The position numbers and the translations under genes were made by a program. A DNA stretch of 64,000 nt from the NCBI RefSeq assembly GCF_963576615.1, contig NC_088717.1, positions 27,941,213 through 28,005,212 of the forward strand. Reading direction: 5' to 3'. Of this stretch, positions 37,336-50,095 are shown piece by piece (the stretch's first letter is position 1; each line of letters begins with the position of its first letter). Below the pieces are notes generated by a model. It was not told where the DNA came from, did not search any database, and was given only the letters and a program-made list of their open reading frames with translations. This DNA is from Watersipora subatra (lineage: Eukaryota > Bryozoa > Gymnolaemata > Cheilostomatida > Watersiporidae).

Positions 37336-37408
37336 TTGCATCATGCGGGAATCAAACTCACACCAGTCTGATCATCAGCCTGGCATGCTACCAACTGCAC
37401 TAATTGTG
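37336..37408 (-). repeat. tRNA-like segment, probable SINE head or tRNA relic
   Basis: On the minus strand TAGTGCAGTTGGTAGCATGCC fits an A box, with a good D-arm, and GAGTTTGATTCCCGC fits a B box/T-arm. The anticodon arm is replaced by a symmetric stem (CCAG-CTGAT/ATCAG-CTGG) with no normal 7-base loop. Not a working tRNA gene. Confidence 0.5.
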
Positions 37409-37867
37409 CTTCTGGTAAAATCTGATTTTTACCATTTCAACTAAAAGTCAAATAGATCAATTTCTGTTTAAAATAGTAAGATATTAATCTAAAGTAGGGG
37501 CTCATTCGTTTGATTTTCTGGTCTAAATATTGTTTTATTTGTACCAATTCTCTTTGAATATAATACATGTTTGTTAGTATTTACTAACCCTCAAGGTCAG
37601 TTGTTTATTTTGGTAAACAGAATTATCAAAATAATAATTCAAATCATTTTAAATAGGGTTGATACTTTAGAGTTAAAATTAAATTCTTTCGGTACCCAAT
37701 TAATTTCTTCACTCGAACGCATTTAAATATTTACTAGAAATTAATATTTAATGATGACATATATAAGTTAGTTACTACTTTTTCCAGAAGGTGGTTTTTT
37801 CCATTATTATTGTATTACCTCCATTATATGTTTGATATTAACAAACTCATATAAACATATATTTTAG

Positions 37868-37995
37868 TGAAATATGTCAAAGATGAAAAAGTGACAAGGG
37901 CAGAAGGCAACTCCTTCACAGAACAGTTCATGCGAACTGAATCACAGCAAATGGTGGAGGTGGCCATCAAACCAGCCAGCCAGAGAAAATTGTTG
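37868..37995 (+). CDS. Candidate internal exon, unknown protein (42 codons)
   Basis: Preceded by ATATATTTTAG and followed by GTATGT, both good splice signals. The frame is open with protein-like composition: KYVKDEKVTRAEGNSFTEQF at the start, then MRTESQQMVEVAIKPASQRK. Phase is 2 nt in, 0 out. No neighbouring exon could be linked and I do not recognise the family. It may belong to a gene extending beyond what can be traced here. Confidence 0.45.
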
Positions 37996-38637
37996 GTATG
38001 TACAAAGAGCTGTTACATGTATCCTAAAAATGTAATCTACAAAATTGGTTCGTAGTTTATAGCCTCATATTTAACCATTGCTTTTAGACAACGCGGCTTT
38101 GATTCATTTGGTCATTTTTTAAAGTTATGATATGGTGACTGAACCGGCGGTTGATTTGCTTATTCGGATATGCAGTGGCACACGATTGCAGTTTGCATCG
38201 CTTATGACTCCCCTTGGTTTTATTGAACAATCATGTGTACACGTAAAGCTCAAAAACTGATGATGTCATGCATCACATTGAATGCCAATCTTAACAGATA
38301 AAGACTTCTCATGTCCTCATCAACATGAGTCAGAACATTCTAGAAGCTAGCAGTTTGGTCTTATGTTGTTCTTAGTAATGTGCTTAGAGTTGTTCTATCA
38401 TTGATAGAACTAGCTCTCAATATCACTATCAATTATCTGCTCACTTACGCAATACTGTGTGTGTATGGGCTACATCTCTAGAATGTTCCCTACTTCGGTT
38501 GGATGAAAAGTGTGCACATCCTTTAACTTATTGTGATTTTGCGGTAATTATGGACTGCGATCCGAGTGAAAGTGATGAAAGATAGATGAGAGACAAACAA
38601 TTTAAACCGAACATTGTTGCTGATACCAATGCAGTTG

Positions 38638-38762
38638 GTACTACTGCATACTACTACAGTTGGTACTACTGCATACTACTACAGTTGGTACTACTGCATA
38701 CTACTACAGTTGGTACTACTGCATACTACTACAGTTGGTACTACTGCATACTACTACAGTTA
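38638..38762. repeat. Tandem repeat, 25-bp unit, 5 copies
   Basis: Units TACTACTGCATACTACTACA plus GTTGG, essentially identical. Confidence 0.95.
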
Positions 38763-39660
38763 TTGTACAGTCATTAAATTAATACATTAAGTCAAATCTT
38801 TTTTTTAGAAAGACCAAAGTGCTGAGTTTGAAACAGATTGAGCAATTTACACATATTTACTGTTCGTATGACAAATAATCGCGATAACGTGAACATTCCT
38901 GGAACGGATTGTCTATGTTTTTATATCAGTTATATTGCCGTGCGTATTTAATAGTTTTTTATTTCAAAAGAGTGAAAGTCATAAACACAAGGTTGAAACA
39001 GATGTGTTATTATTAGCTAAAAATTTGAAGAAATATATGAGGCTTCCTGATGAGGCTTTAGTATAATTTCTCTTAAACTTATCTCTATAGCCTTTTTCCC
39101 TTATAAGCTAATAGTCTAATGATAATGTGGGCTATCTGGTACCTTTTTTACATGTATAAATAATAATAATAATGATACATGAAACTATATTGATAAAAAC
39201 AAAATAAATTTACAATTATTGGTGTTTACAATATTTACTAACATGTCAGCTGCCACTATGTGAAATCCCAAGCGATTCTCTAGTCCTATTTCATACAACA
39301 TGCATACATGTGTACAGACGCGTGCATATGCTCACATACATAATAACTGCTTATAATATTTTAATTAATTTAGTCAGTATAACATTTTTGATCCTAGTCT
39401 CATCGTGTTCCATCCTTCCCTGTAAACAACCTTTATTGCGTTTGCCATTTCATATTTGTGATTTTTTGTGTTCCATGTTTGTATTTAATTAATTGTTTCT
39501 CACACCTTGTTTATTGTGTGTTCTGTCTTTTTGTTGTAAATAGCCTAAGTGACGGACTTTAATATCACATGAATTTACTAGTCAATACAAACTGTTGTTC
39601 CTTCCCTTTAGTGTCTGCAATCTAACAATTGCCACCACAATCATACAAGAAACATAACCT

Positions 39661-40628
39661 TGTTGTGTTGATTATTGATAGTATTGGATTATCCTACCAA
39701 GTAATCTTACAACGGTTAGGGAGTAAGCTCAGGTTTATTGTCACGAGCAGATGCACTGCTAAATTATTATAATAAACTCAGATAGGCCTAATCCTGACTA
39801 ATGACTGTTAACCAATGTTTTGTTGATTAAGTATTCAGGATCTTATAAAAGACCTTCCTAGATGTGAGAATCTAAGACTATGCTCTGAGATGGGAATCAC
39901 TAAGGTATGCGAAGAGGGTTTCGCAATACCTTATGTTTATTTAAGAACAAGAAAGATATATAATAGTGTAAGTTGCACCCTAGACTAAACTTATAAAAGT
40001 AATACAAGTAAATTTCTAGAGACTTAGAATATAGTCACCCCCTTTTGTTCTCCTAAAGTTGACTCTTCCATTTCTTCTGCTGACACGTCTGACCGCTGTG
40101 AAGAAGCTTGTATTGAAGAGTGAAGTATGAAGGTGAATATACGTCCTTATATATCGATTAGGAGTTAGCCTGGGTGTTAAAGAGTGAAACAATATGTTTC
40201 AGATCTCCAATTTTGGGTTTTGCAGTTTCTGGGGTTCCTGGCTATGTCCTGTTGAATTTACATCAGTGGGGTTTCATAACATTTAATCTTCCAGCTTTAA
40301 TCCCTGTCTGGTGTAGATTGGTACCAGATGCGGATCTTCGTACCGCATGACGAAAGTTGTTATTGTCTGGGTGTTGTCGTTGACTTGGGGTGTGATGCCG
40401 TTTTTAGGATTTTAATTACTGGCTTTTTTGCCATAGTCTTGAATTTTCAAATGTAATGTTTTCAATGTTTAGACAGTGGAATGGGTGGGTTGTCATGTGA
40501 TGGTACTAATCTCAAGGATGAGATTTATGGGTGTCGTAACTCTAAGAGTTTGTCTAGTGAGCCGTATGATGATATAACTTGTAATTTTCTTTACGTCTAT
40601 TTGTACATGGCTGATATCAGATATAACA
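39661..40628 (-). repeat. 3' LTR of the nested element
   Basis: 968-bp direct repeat of 47624-48591. It lies at the downstream end of the minus-oriented element, next to the polypurine tract. Confidence 0.92.
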
Positions 40629-43600
40629 TCCTTCCCGGCTTTAAGAACATTGTCCTCAATGTAGTAAGTTCTGGTTTTGTTGATATGTAGCTGTCGTGAT
40701 GTGAGAACAAAAGGGTCTCGAAAAATATAAGGGAATAAAATAGGTATAGTAGGTAAGAGAATTTCTAGAAAAATATAAAAATTTTTAAAAAATTAGCAAA
40801 GTTAATGAATAATGTATCACATATAAGTATGTATGATTATATAAAAGTGTCATGAGGCATTCGTCCTATGTGTAAATATTGTTATGTCGATGTTTCTAGA
40901 ATAGTGTTAATTTCCTCCTGTGAGTACGAAATGTATCTTCATGTTGTAGATACTTGATGTGACAAAATTATCTTATCTGCCTCACGACAGTAAACATAAA
41001 AAAACTAGCCATAAAAGTCATAAGCAGTGACAAACATAAAGTTTCCAATTCCTACTAACAAAAATAGTTTGTTTGCCATGCAGTTTAGGCAACGGTCAAT
41101 TATTGTTTCAGAGTCAATTGTGACTGCTTTGCAGTTGGTATTGTACCTCCTTTGGTAAAGTAAATGGGTCCTCCCATTTGTCGTTATGCATGGGTAGTTG
41201 TCAGTAGGCTGTGGTTGTTGGTCAACGAAAATGAGCTAAATCTTGAAATAGAAACCTCATACATTTCAAACATCAATTGGCGTGTCTTTACATAAATTAG
41301 AAACTACTCAACAGTAATTATTAAATGAATGATTTAATCCGCAAGTTTGTTTTGGGGTGCTACCTAATAGTTTATTTCAAACACACTCATAAATGTTCTA
41401 ACTAGCCTATCTTATCCTAAAAAAATTTGAAAGTCACAGATAAAAATTAAAAAAAATATAATAAAGCGATCGTCTTTTTTTGCTATGTGCCGATCTATTT
41501 ACAACAAAGGATCTATCCTAAAAATTTGGAAACCGAATTTTTTATAACATTAGGGTGAGGCACGCCACTAGCTTTTAATGTGGCAACAGGGTTTTTTAAA
41601 CAGAAAATCAATTAATAGTGAATTTCTATTTACAGTCAATTAGCCACTTCTAAAAAATAAATATACGGCACAATACCTGTAAGAGAATACAAGTTTCTGC
41701 ACAACAGTTTACCGTAAGATGAACGGTAATGATCTGTCATAATACAGCATTTTTTTTTATAAATAGTTATCATTAATCCAGCAGTAGCTATTTATTTTTA
41801 ACTTGAATTTTTTTTCTTACTAATCTTTATAGAAGGTCTTAAAAAAAAGTTTTTGTTTTTACCTGCTTAAAATTTCATTTTCTGTTCTCTGTTTACATTT
41901 TTGGTTTTTGTTTGTTTAAATATTCCACATTTCTCAAGTATTTTTATAATTAAGAGACTACTGGGAGTTCCTACAGGAACACGATAACCCAAACAGATCG
42001 AATAATAGGTAGAAATTTTATGTAGTTCAAGTACATGTATAAAGCGGAAAAAAAAGTTAAAGGGGTGATTGAGATGAGGAGGGGAGAAGTGTATGTCTCA
42101 GTAGGGTGTATATGTTAGGTGAAAGGAAGAATGAATGTAAATGAATCTAGACAACTTTGAATGTAATACGGTAAAAACAAAGTTGGGGTCAATAAGGAAA
42201 GGCATTATCAAAGGTTAGGTGAGTTTGGTTGGCAAAAAACATCAATTTTAGCAGTGAAAAAAAAGTCTGTGCAAGCGAATCGTGATAGTTTCAAGTGAAA
42301 AGTAGGTAACAAAGATCCAGCTTGATAGCAAAAATAATTTTGAGGGTCAGATGAGTATGTAAGACAAGTTAATGGAAGTAATTGTGTATGGAATAATAAG
42401 TCAAGTCTGTTCATAAGACGTTTAGCAAATTAATGTAAAGTATGGGAAGTCACTCAGTGATAAAGAAGGTTGTCATCAGTCATAAGTGGTGTTAGTGTAA
42501 CTGGTTAATAAAGCACATGCAAAAATTCCATGCCATCCTTTCATATCTGGCTAGGGTATGTTAGCAGTGAGTCATAGTCATCAGTCAGTTATCCAGCAAT
42601 ATTCATGGGTACACGAAGTACCATTGAGAAGTTGTTTTCCCTTTTTTTTGGATTGAAAAGCGTTATAAGGTAATGTTTTTCCATTTCTATTGAACTATAT
42701 GTGGATGTCAGTCCAAAGATTTGATACTGTTTTTGGAGTTTTCATTTCGGTATATTTTAACATAACTGGGCAAGCAAGTCCTGATATTAGTAAAAATTAT
42801 CATTCATGTTTGATAGTGCATTAGATGTCGTATAAACATTTTACTTTTTTCAAGGGTTAGGTCAAAAAGTTAGATTTCTGTAGCCGTGGTAAGGTATTTA
42901 ACCAAGGTTTTAAATTATCGAGTTTAAAAGTTTAATTTGTTAAAGGCTATATAGAAAAGCAAATCATGGAAAGGAAGTATTAAAATCATTAAATCTTAAG
43001 CTTTTTTAGCATAATTCTTGTAATGGAAGAAAAAAAGTTTGCTTTTTTTTTTAACAGTCAGAACTGTATAGAGCATACATGTATACACGAAATCAATCGA
43101 ATCACGCACGTAGCCTAGTTAATATAGTAAAAGCTACTAGCTTGTCACGCATTATACTGACTCATTCTGGTTCATTCATTCAGATCTGTCACTCATGATT
43201 AATCACTGTTTCATAGCCACATGCTCACAGCATATGAAAAGCATATATAAGACTGGGTTGAGATTATGTTTAAGCCTGATTAATAACTTTAATCTAAAGC
43301 CACTGCGCTTATCATGCAGTGCGTACAGCGAAATCTTCACAATTCATCATTCACTTCATGCAATCACTTACATACGCTGCTCTGCATACTTTCACACATG
43401 GATATACATTCTCTCTCATACACGCACATCACACTCATTCCTTTAAGCATAAAGGTAATTATTATAACATTATTCTGATCACTGCAATTTATTAATCATT
43501 GTCTCCGTATGAGTAGTTAGTACATTTTGGTCGAAAGTGTTTACTTTGCCGTACCATTGAGATAACTCTCTTGATTTATATTACTTTCTAAAAACTCATT

Positions 43601-46600
43601 TCCAACTATTTTTAAGTGTATTATTAAACTGTAATAGTAGTTGGCAGTCTAGTAATTTATGACTGGGTTTCCGTTATCTATGGCAACAATGTTTCTTTTC
43701 TGTTTTGTCTTTAATAATTTTTGATTCTGAAAGCTTTAAAAATGGTATAGAAGTATGTGCACTGTGCTAAGTTTAGCTGAAAAAAATTAGGGTTACGGTT
43801 TTATTGTTTTTAAAGAATACTTGATTATTTTCTTACTTTTGAAAACATACCAATCTGCAATTTAAATTTTCCATTCAAAAATTATCTTTATTTCAAAGTT
43901 TTTCACTAAAAACCTTTTATCAACATTATCTCTTCTGTTCGAAAGTTTTCTTATATTTAATGGGGTCCATGGGTTGCTATTATTGTGCATCAAAGCGTAA
44001 GGGTTTTTACTTTTAGCAAAAGAAATTTTAAAATAATAGAAATTATTGTTTTAGTATTTAAACAGTTAAAAGATAAACAGTTTTTAAGTCGAAAAATTAA
44101 AGTAATTTTGTGTCAAAAATCAAAAATTAGTGTAACTGAATAAATTGATAAGGTGCAATACCTGTCATTTGTTGTCAATTGGAAGTGAAATATCGAGACG
44201 AATAATAGCCAAAACAGTAGTGACACTGCTTTACAGCAGCCATATATGTACAAAAGTTACATAGAGCTAGCTTACAATCTATTGAAAATGTATTATTTGC
44301 CATTAAGTCAGAACAGTCTCATGTAAACAGACTTCCTGGCAAAAGAGTTTTAAACAAAACAAATTTGTTCTACTTCACAAGTTAAAATTAATATAAAACT
44401 GAAAGTTAATAACACAATTGTCATAATTTACTATACTCAATTGAAAATAGACATTCTTTTGGAGAAATTTATTTTAATATCAACTGAGTAACGAGTCTTT
44501 ATTTGGGGTTTTACTGTGTTATAGCTTGATGTTTTAAGCGATTGCTTAGTCTTAGCATTATGTGCAGTATGGAAGTTATATATTAATAGCTGAGATCAAG
44601 CCAAGCAGCTGCGGCATGGCAGATCAACTATCCGGATTAGTTGATCTGTCAAGACAAACTGAGCGTGACCTGAAGCTAACTCAAATGTTCAGGAGAATTA
44701 ATATCTTCACCTTACTTATTTTCAACATATTTGACTCATCAATATGCAATTTGATAATGAAATTTGTTTTAAATGAATTTGTAGTAAGAGCGTCTGGTAC
44801 ATTATTAAGCAGTTGAAGTGAATCCTTTATTTTTAATTCCGTAATTTTTCCAAGTAATGAACATGTTGCTATTTAACAAAAAGAACGTAAGATGGCTGTT
44901 TAATTAAAACTTTGGTAAATCTTTTTATTTTATTCTCAAAAATGAAACATATTATTTTAAGGTTTTTATGTAGAAAATTTGTCGAGTTTTAAGTTTTAGA
45001 GTTAAGCAAATGTGATTCGAATTAACAAAGTGTTTACTAATCGGAACAATTGAGTTTTAATTTTAATCAAAAGCTGTTTTGGCAAGTTTATCATAGCTAT
45101 TTGTTAGAATTTAATGTGAATATAGACAAATAAAATGTCTGTTTTATCAATCGAGCTAAAACGTTATTTAAAGATTTTATTTCAAACTTCAACTTCAGTT
45201 TTTTTTGTAAATGTTGCATTTTAAGGAGTATTTTACTACCGAAAAAAAAGGTTACAAACTCTGCTTTAGACCTTTGTGAATTTTAGACACACGTTACCTG
45301 AGCCTTGCCAAGGATGATAGCACCTGGTTCTTGCTAGAGTGACAAGAGGAACACATCATCTTGAGACAGACATTTGGCGTTTTCCTGCTTAAATACTAAT
45401 GCTTGCACATTAATAAGTCAATCAAACTGGGTGTCTAATATAAACATCCTTCTGTGTCTAATAGAAATGTGCTTACAATGATGTGATATTGAATACATCC
45501 ATTTGTTACCATTATTAAGTAAATAAGGGATGAAATACAAAGTTTTATCAGCTTTGTGGTTCCCAGTTGGCCGTGCTGGGTACCAAAGCTAATTAATCTT
45601 CCTGCTGATATCTGAAATGATGCGTAATGCATTTCTCTGTCCAGCATTAGGATGCATGTAAGAGTAGATATGACAAGACTTTTTGAGTCTCAGATTTGCA
45701 TAGTCATTTAGTACTCATGAGTTAAATGAATGCAATCAATTAAGGCGCTCAACTTTTGCAGGAGCTGAGTTCCGTGCAGCTTCGTATGAGGATGCTCTCA
45801 ATATCTAACTGAATCTAGCTTAGAAATGACTGCCTTGTTATTAATCCGACATGGGATTGTTGTTGTCGCGCAGTTCATTGTAGGCTAGCTATTGTTCAAA
45901 GATTGTAAAATAACTTGTGAGTTGTACATGTAGGCAATGTACAGTTTATTATGGGTCCGTCATTTTGCATTGTCTCAAATTAATCAATTTTTTTTATATA
46001 TTGTCACAAAATAGGTATTTACACTTTAAATTATTTTAAATAGCAAGCCTTTCATATATAGGGAGGTTCTCATAATTAGGAAACTATCATCAAGCCTCAG
46101 CTAGCATAGCGTGATTAAATCCGCCCATAACTGATAATTAGGTATTGTCAGTCTGCCCAGTAAGCAAGATAGACAGCCTAAATCATGATAAACTTTCCAT
46201 AGCATTCAAACGGTTGCTAGCGCACGCTGTAATAATGGTTGATATTTCACCAAGTTTAATTTTTAATGGGATTCTATTAATTTGTAAAGAAGGCTTATAA
46301 ATTTTTTAGTTTATTTAGTTTACTTGCATGACTTATTTAATTTTTATTAACTCAGTTAATGAAATTCGTTAAAATGAAGAGCTATATTTTAGAACTGTTT
46401 TTTTTAAACATATTTTTGTTTTAGATATTTAAAATGCAGGACTGGACATATTAATAGGGTTTGGAGTAATCAAATAGTAAACAAATGGTTCTCCTTAACA
46501 GATCAAGATAATACTGTGATTAGTGTTATTACTATACCTCTAACAGTAGTATATGTATATTGTTAGGCGCGCTAGGTAGTAATACTAATATAGTATTTTT

Positions 46601-47594
46601 TACATTTAGTGTCAAGGGTTAATGTATCATATGTAGCAATATGTAAATGATGTATTCTTAACAGAATTATTTTTTTGCTGAAAAAATTTTTTTTTTTCAA
46701 GTATAAGTAATAGTTAGGTTAATAATAGGATATGGCATGGCAGACATTTTACCAACGTTGGTAAGGAATTTACTAAGTCTGCTAATTACTCAAGCGTATG
46801 GATGTTTTATCCAATCAACTTTTAGTAAGAATCTAATTTATACGTTTTTATGCTATAATAGCAAATGTATGAGAGATTATCGTTAAGTGAGCGTTAAGTA
46901 TTATGTGTGGTGCTCAACCAACTACATAGAAGTGAAAAGAATTCTTTTTTTTGTCTGTTATTTCCGGAAATGTGCGCAAGAATATCTTAATGTAGGCCTA
47001 AAATATTTAGAATATTAGTTATAGGTTTGATAGTCACCTATCTATATTAAAATTCTGGCGGCTTTCGCCTTGTCAGTTTATTGTTAATGAGCTCAGTATT
47101 TAATCATGTTAGGATGAAAAGTAATCATGCGCGAATAAATTGTTCAATATGGATCTATTGTCCTTAAATGTATATGGGAGTCAAAGTCAATTGGGTACTC
47201 GAATGAGAAGTGATCTAGTCTACCACCAGGGCAGTATAGGTCGTACGGGTGGTGTAGGATTGTAACTGTACCTTTTTACAAGAGCCTAATACTAATAAAA
47301 GCTACCGTGGCACTTCTTTATGTGCGGTGTACGACCTAGAGAGTTCGATCACTTTTGACTACTCCAGCTAGCTATCTTCTGCCAAATAATAAATTCAAAA
47401 TTTTCTGTTTCAATAATTTTCTGTTTCAATTAATAGCGGGGGAAATGGGCAGGAATAAATTTCAATAATCAATCAGTTTCAATAGTAATAATAATGACAC
47501 GTGTCCTTCCCCGTCTTACAAAGAATCTTTTCCACAGATTCAACTATTTATCAAGGATCCGTAAACGCTTTGCTAAAAAAATTGTGTGAGATTT

Positions 47595-47619
47595 GTTCAA
47601 ATCCCCGGCATCTCCACCA
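47595..47619 (-). other. tRNA primer-binding site of the nested LTR element
   Basis: The plus strand reads as T-loop (GTTCAAATCC), T-stem, acceptor strand and CCA of a tRNA, 25 bases in all; the minus strand, starting TGGTGGAGATGCC, is therefore the primer-binding site. The tRNA isotype was not identified. Confidence 0.88.
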
Positions 47620-47623
47620 GAAA

Positions 47624-48591
47624 TGTTGTGTTGATTATTGATAGTATTGGATTATCCTACCAAGTAATCTTACAACGGTTAGGGAGTAAGCTCAGGTTTA
47701 TTGTCACGAGCAGATGCACTGCTAAATTATTATAATAAACTCAGATAGGCCTAATCCTGACTAATGACTGTTAACCAATGTTTTGTTGATTAAGTATTCA
47801 GGATCTTATAAAAGACCTTCCTAGATGTGAGAATCTAAGACTATGCTCTGAGATGGGAATCACTAAGGTATGCGAAGAGGGTTTCGCAATACCTTATGTT
47901 TATTTAAGAACAAGAAAGATATATAATAGTGTAAGTTGCACCCTAGACTAAACTTATAAAAGTAATACAAGTAAATTTCTAGAGACTTAGAATATAGTCA
48001 CCCCCTTTTGTTCTCCTAAAGTTGACTCTTCCATTTCTTCTGCTGACACGTCTGACCGCTGTGAAGAAGCTTGTATTGAAGAGTGAAGTATGAAGGTGAA
48101 TATACGTCCTTATATATCGATTAGGAGTTAGCCTGGGTGTTAAAGAGTGAAACAATATGTTTCAGATCTCCAATTTTGGGTTTTGCAGTTTCTGGGGTTC
48201 CTGGCTATGTCCTGTTGAATTTACATCAGTGGGGTTTCATAACATTTAATCTTCCAGCTTTAATCCCTGTCTGGTGTAGATTGGTACCAGATGCGGATCT
48301 TCGTACCGCATGACGAAAGTTGTTATTGTCTGGGTGTTGTCGTTGACTTGGGGTGTGATGCCGTTTTTAGGACTTTAATTACTGGCTTTTTTGCCATAGT
48401 CTTGAATTTTCAAATGTAATGTTTTCAATGTTTAGACAGTGGAATGGGTGGGTTGTCATGTGATGGTACTAATCTCAAGGATGAGATTTATGGGTGTCGT
48501 AACTCTAAGAGTTTGTCTAGTGAGCCGTATGATGATATAACTTGTAATTTTCTTTACGTCTATTTGTACATGGCTGATATCAGATATAACA
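47624..48591 (-). repeat. 5' LTR of the nested element
   Basis: 968-bp direct repeat of 39661-40628. It should contain the promoter of the element, reading toward lower coordinates. Confidence 0.92.
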
Positions 48592-49754
48592 ACCTTACAG
48601 CAGCCAGCAGTAACTGCTGGTAGTTACTGCTACTAGCAGTGCGACAGTTGATGCTGTACGCCCATTCTCCAAACACAGTGGAACAAAACCTCTAGTTCCA
48701 TCAGGATGTCGGTACTGTGGTTACAGTCAACACAGAGGAGTTTCTTGTCCTGCGAGGGATGAAAGGTGCTCAGTGTGCAATAAGATGAACCACTTCGCGA
48801 GAGTATGCCTGTCATCAGACAGTGGTGCAGTGAGAAAAGGCGTAAAAATTTCTGATGATAACGCTGAGGATTCCAAAACCCCTAACAACACGTGTGTTCC
48901 CACGAGCGCAGTCCCCACTATTGATATTCTACTGCTCAACAACACAATCAAACAGCTATCAGTAAAGTGTGACACAGGTGCCAAACACGATGTGATATCT
49001 GACAACAACGCGTTTAAATTCTCACGAGAGCTCTATTGATAAGTCTATGAGTAAACCACTAATAGCCTTTAATGGCAGCATTACCAAATCACTAAGAATG
49101 ATATCTCTCGTTTGCTGTCAAGGTAGTGAAGATTTTTTTATACCATTCCATGTTACACTAGGCTGTCAAAACACACTTTTGTGTTTACAAGATTGTGTAC
49201 TTCTATGTTTTGTCACCTTGTCTCTTGATGTACATAAGATAAGCGAGGTAGCTACCTAACAACTTCCAGATCAGATACTTGTTGAGCTCAGTGAAATGTT
49301 TGATGATAAACTAGGTAGTCTACTAGTAACCTACCGCATTCGAATAGATGGGCGAGTCAACCCAATTGTCCGATCTATCAGACCAGTCCCCCATGCCTAC
49401 AAGTCGAGAGTCAAAGGAGCTCTTGATGCTATGGTGGAACGAGGTATTATAACACATGTGTCAGTTGATGAGCCTACGAATCAGGTTTCATCAATGGCGA
49501 TACAGCGGAAGAAAGGTAAAGATGACATCAGGGTTTGTATCGACCCAGGTAATTTGAACAGAGCTATAAAGAGACCTTACCATCCAACATAGACAATCAA
49601 GCAAATTGCAGCGGAGATTCCTGGAGCCAAGTACTTTACAACCATAGATGCACGAGAAGCCTTCTATCATATCAAGCTAGACAAGCAATCATCATCCCTC
49701 ACAACATTCATAGCACCTTTCGGTCGTTACAGATACCTACTCATGCCTATGGCG
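48592..49754 (+). pseudogene. Ty3/Gypsy gag-pol relic: zinc knuckles, protease, partial reverse transcriptase
   Basis: Two CX2CX4HX4C zinc knuckles (CRYCGYSQHRGVSC and CSVCNKMNHFARVC) at about 48707-48810 mark the gag end. CDTGAKHDVIS at about 48967 is the aspartic protease active site (DTG). From 49296 the frame encodes the start of reverse transcriptase (VERGIITHVSVDEPTNQVSS, DDIRVCIDPGNLNRAI), is broken by a TAG at about 49591, continues with TTIDAREAFYHIKLD and ends at FGRYRYLLMPM. Most of gag, the catalytic YxDD part, RNase H and integrase are absent. Clearly inactive. Confidence 0.88.
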
Positions 49755-50095
49755 AACATTCTTGATCTTATTCTCATCATCATCCATTCTTCCCTGCGAA
49801 CAACCTTTATTGCGTTTGCCATTTCATATTTGTGATCTTTTGTGTTTCATGTTTGTAAATAATCAGTTGTTGCTCACACCCTGTTTATTGTGTTTTGTCT
49901 TTTTGTTGTAGATAGCCTAAGTGACGGGCTTTAATATCACATGATTTTGCCTGTGAATACAAACTGTTGTTCCTTCAATACAGTGTCTGCATTTTAACAA
50001 TTGTCACCACAATCATACAAGAAACATAACATTACAGTCAGAACAGCGAATTTAATGCGGTAGTGAGAGTTGATGTATCATAAATTGCAAAAAAT

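Larger units (their letters stand above)
39661..48591 (-). mobile_element. Young LTR element without coding capacity (LARD-like), 8931 bp
   Basis: LTRs of 968 bp at 39661-40628 and 47624-48591 differ at only about one base seen (near 40410/48373). Each LTR has TGTT..AACA ends; flanks share a 4-bp duplication ACCT (39657-39660 and 48592-48595). Orientation is minus: 47595-47619 equals a tRNA 3' end including CCA, forming a primer-binding site four bases inside the right LTR, and next to the left LTR the minus strand reads GCCGGGAAGGA, a polypurine tract. The 6995-bp interior has no ORF over 84 codons on either strand and no gag/pol motif. It must have been mobilised in trans. Confidence 0.88.
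39381..50036 (+). mobile_element. Old Ty3/Gypsy element, internally deleted, with a nested LTR element
   Basis: The sequence at 39381-39660 recurs at 49755-50031 (AACAACCTTTATTGCGTTTG, AGCCTAAGTGACGG, ACAAGAAACATAAC) at roughly 85-90 percent identity: diverged LTRs of one element. The 5' LTR is broken near its end by the 39661-48591 insertion and resumes at 48592 (the first four bases, ACCT, are the second copy of the target duplication); the 3' LTR ends at about 50036 (ATTACA). The LTR starts are uncertain because the reverse transcriptase fragment runs straight into the 3' LTR, so the rest of pol and possibly the first part of the LTR are deleted. Confidence 0.8.

Noticed and set aside
37336..37408. 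Functional tRNA gene on the minus strand
   Set aside because: A and B boxes fit, but the anticodon arm is not a normal stem with a 7-base loop, so it is kept only as a tRNA-like repeat.
44562..44816. 84-codon plus-strand frame inside the LARD-like element (includes MADQLSGLVDLSRQTERDLK)
   Set aside because: The middle part looks protein-like, but it is antisense to the element, has no clear splice donor, and becomes AT-rich at once. A captured exon is possible but not supported.
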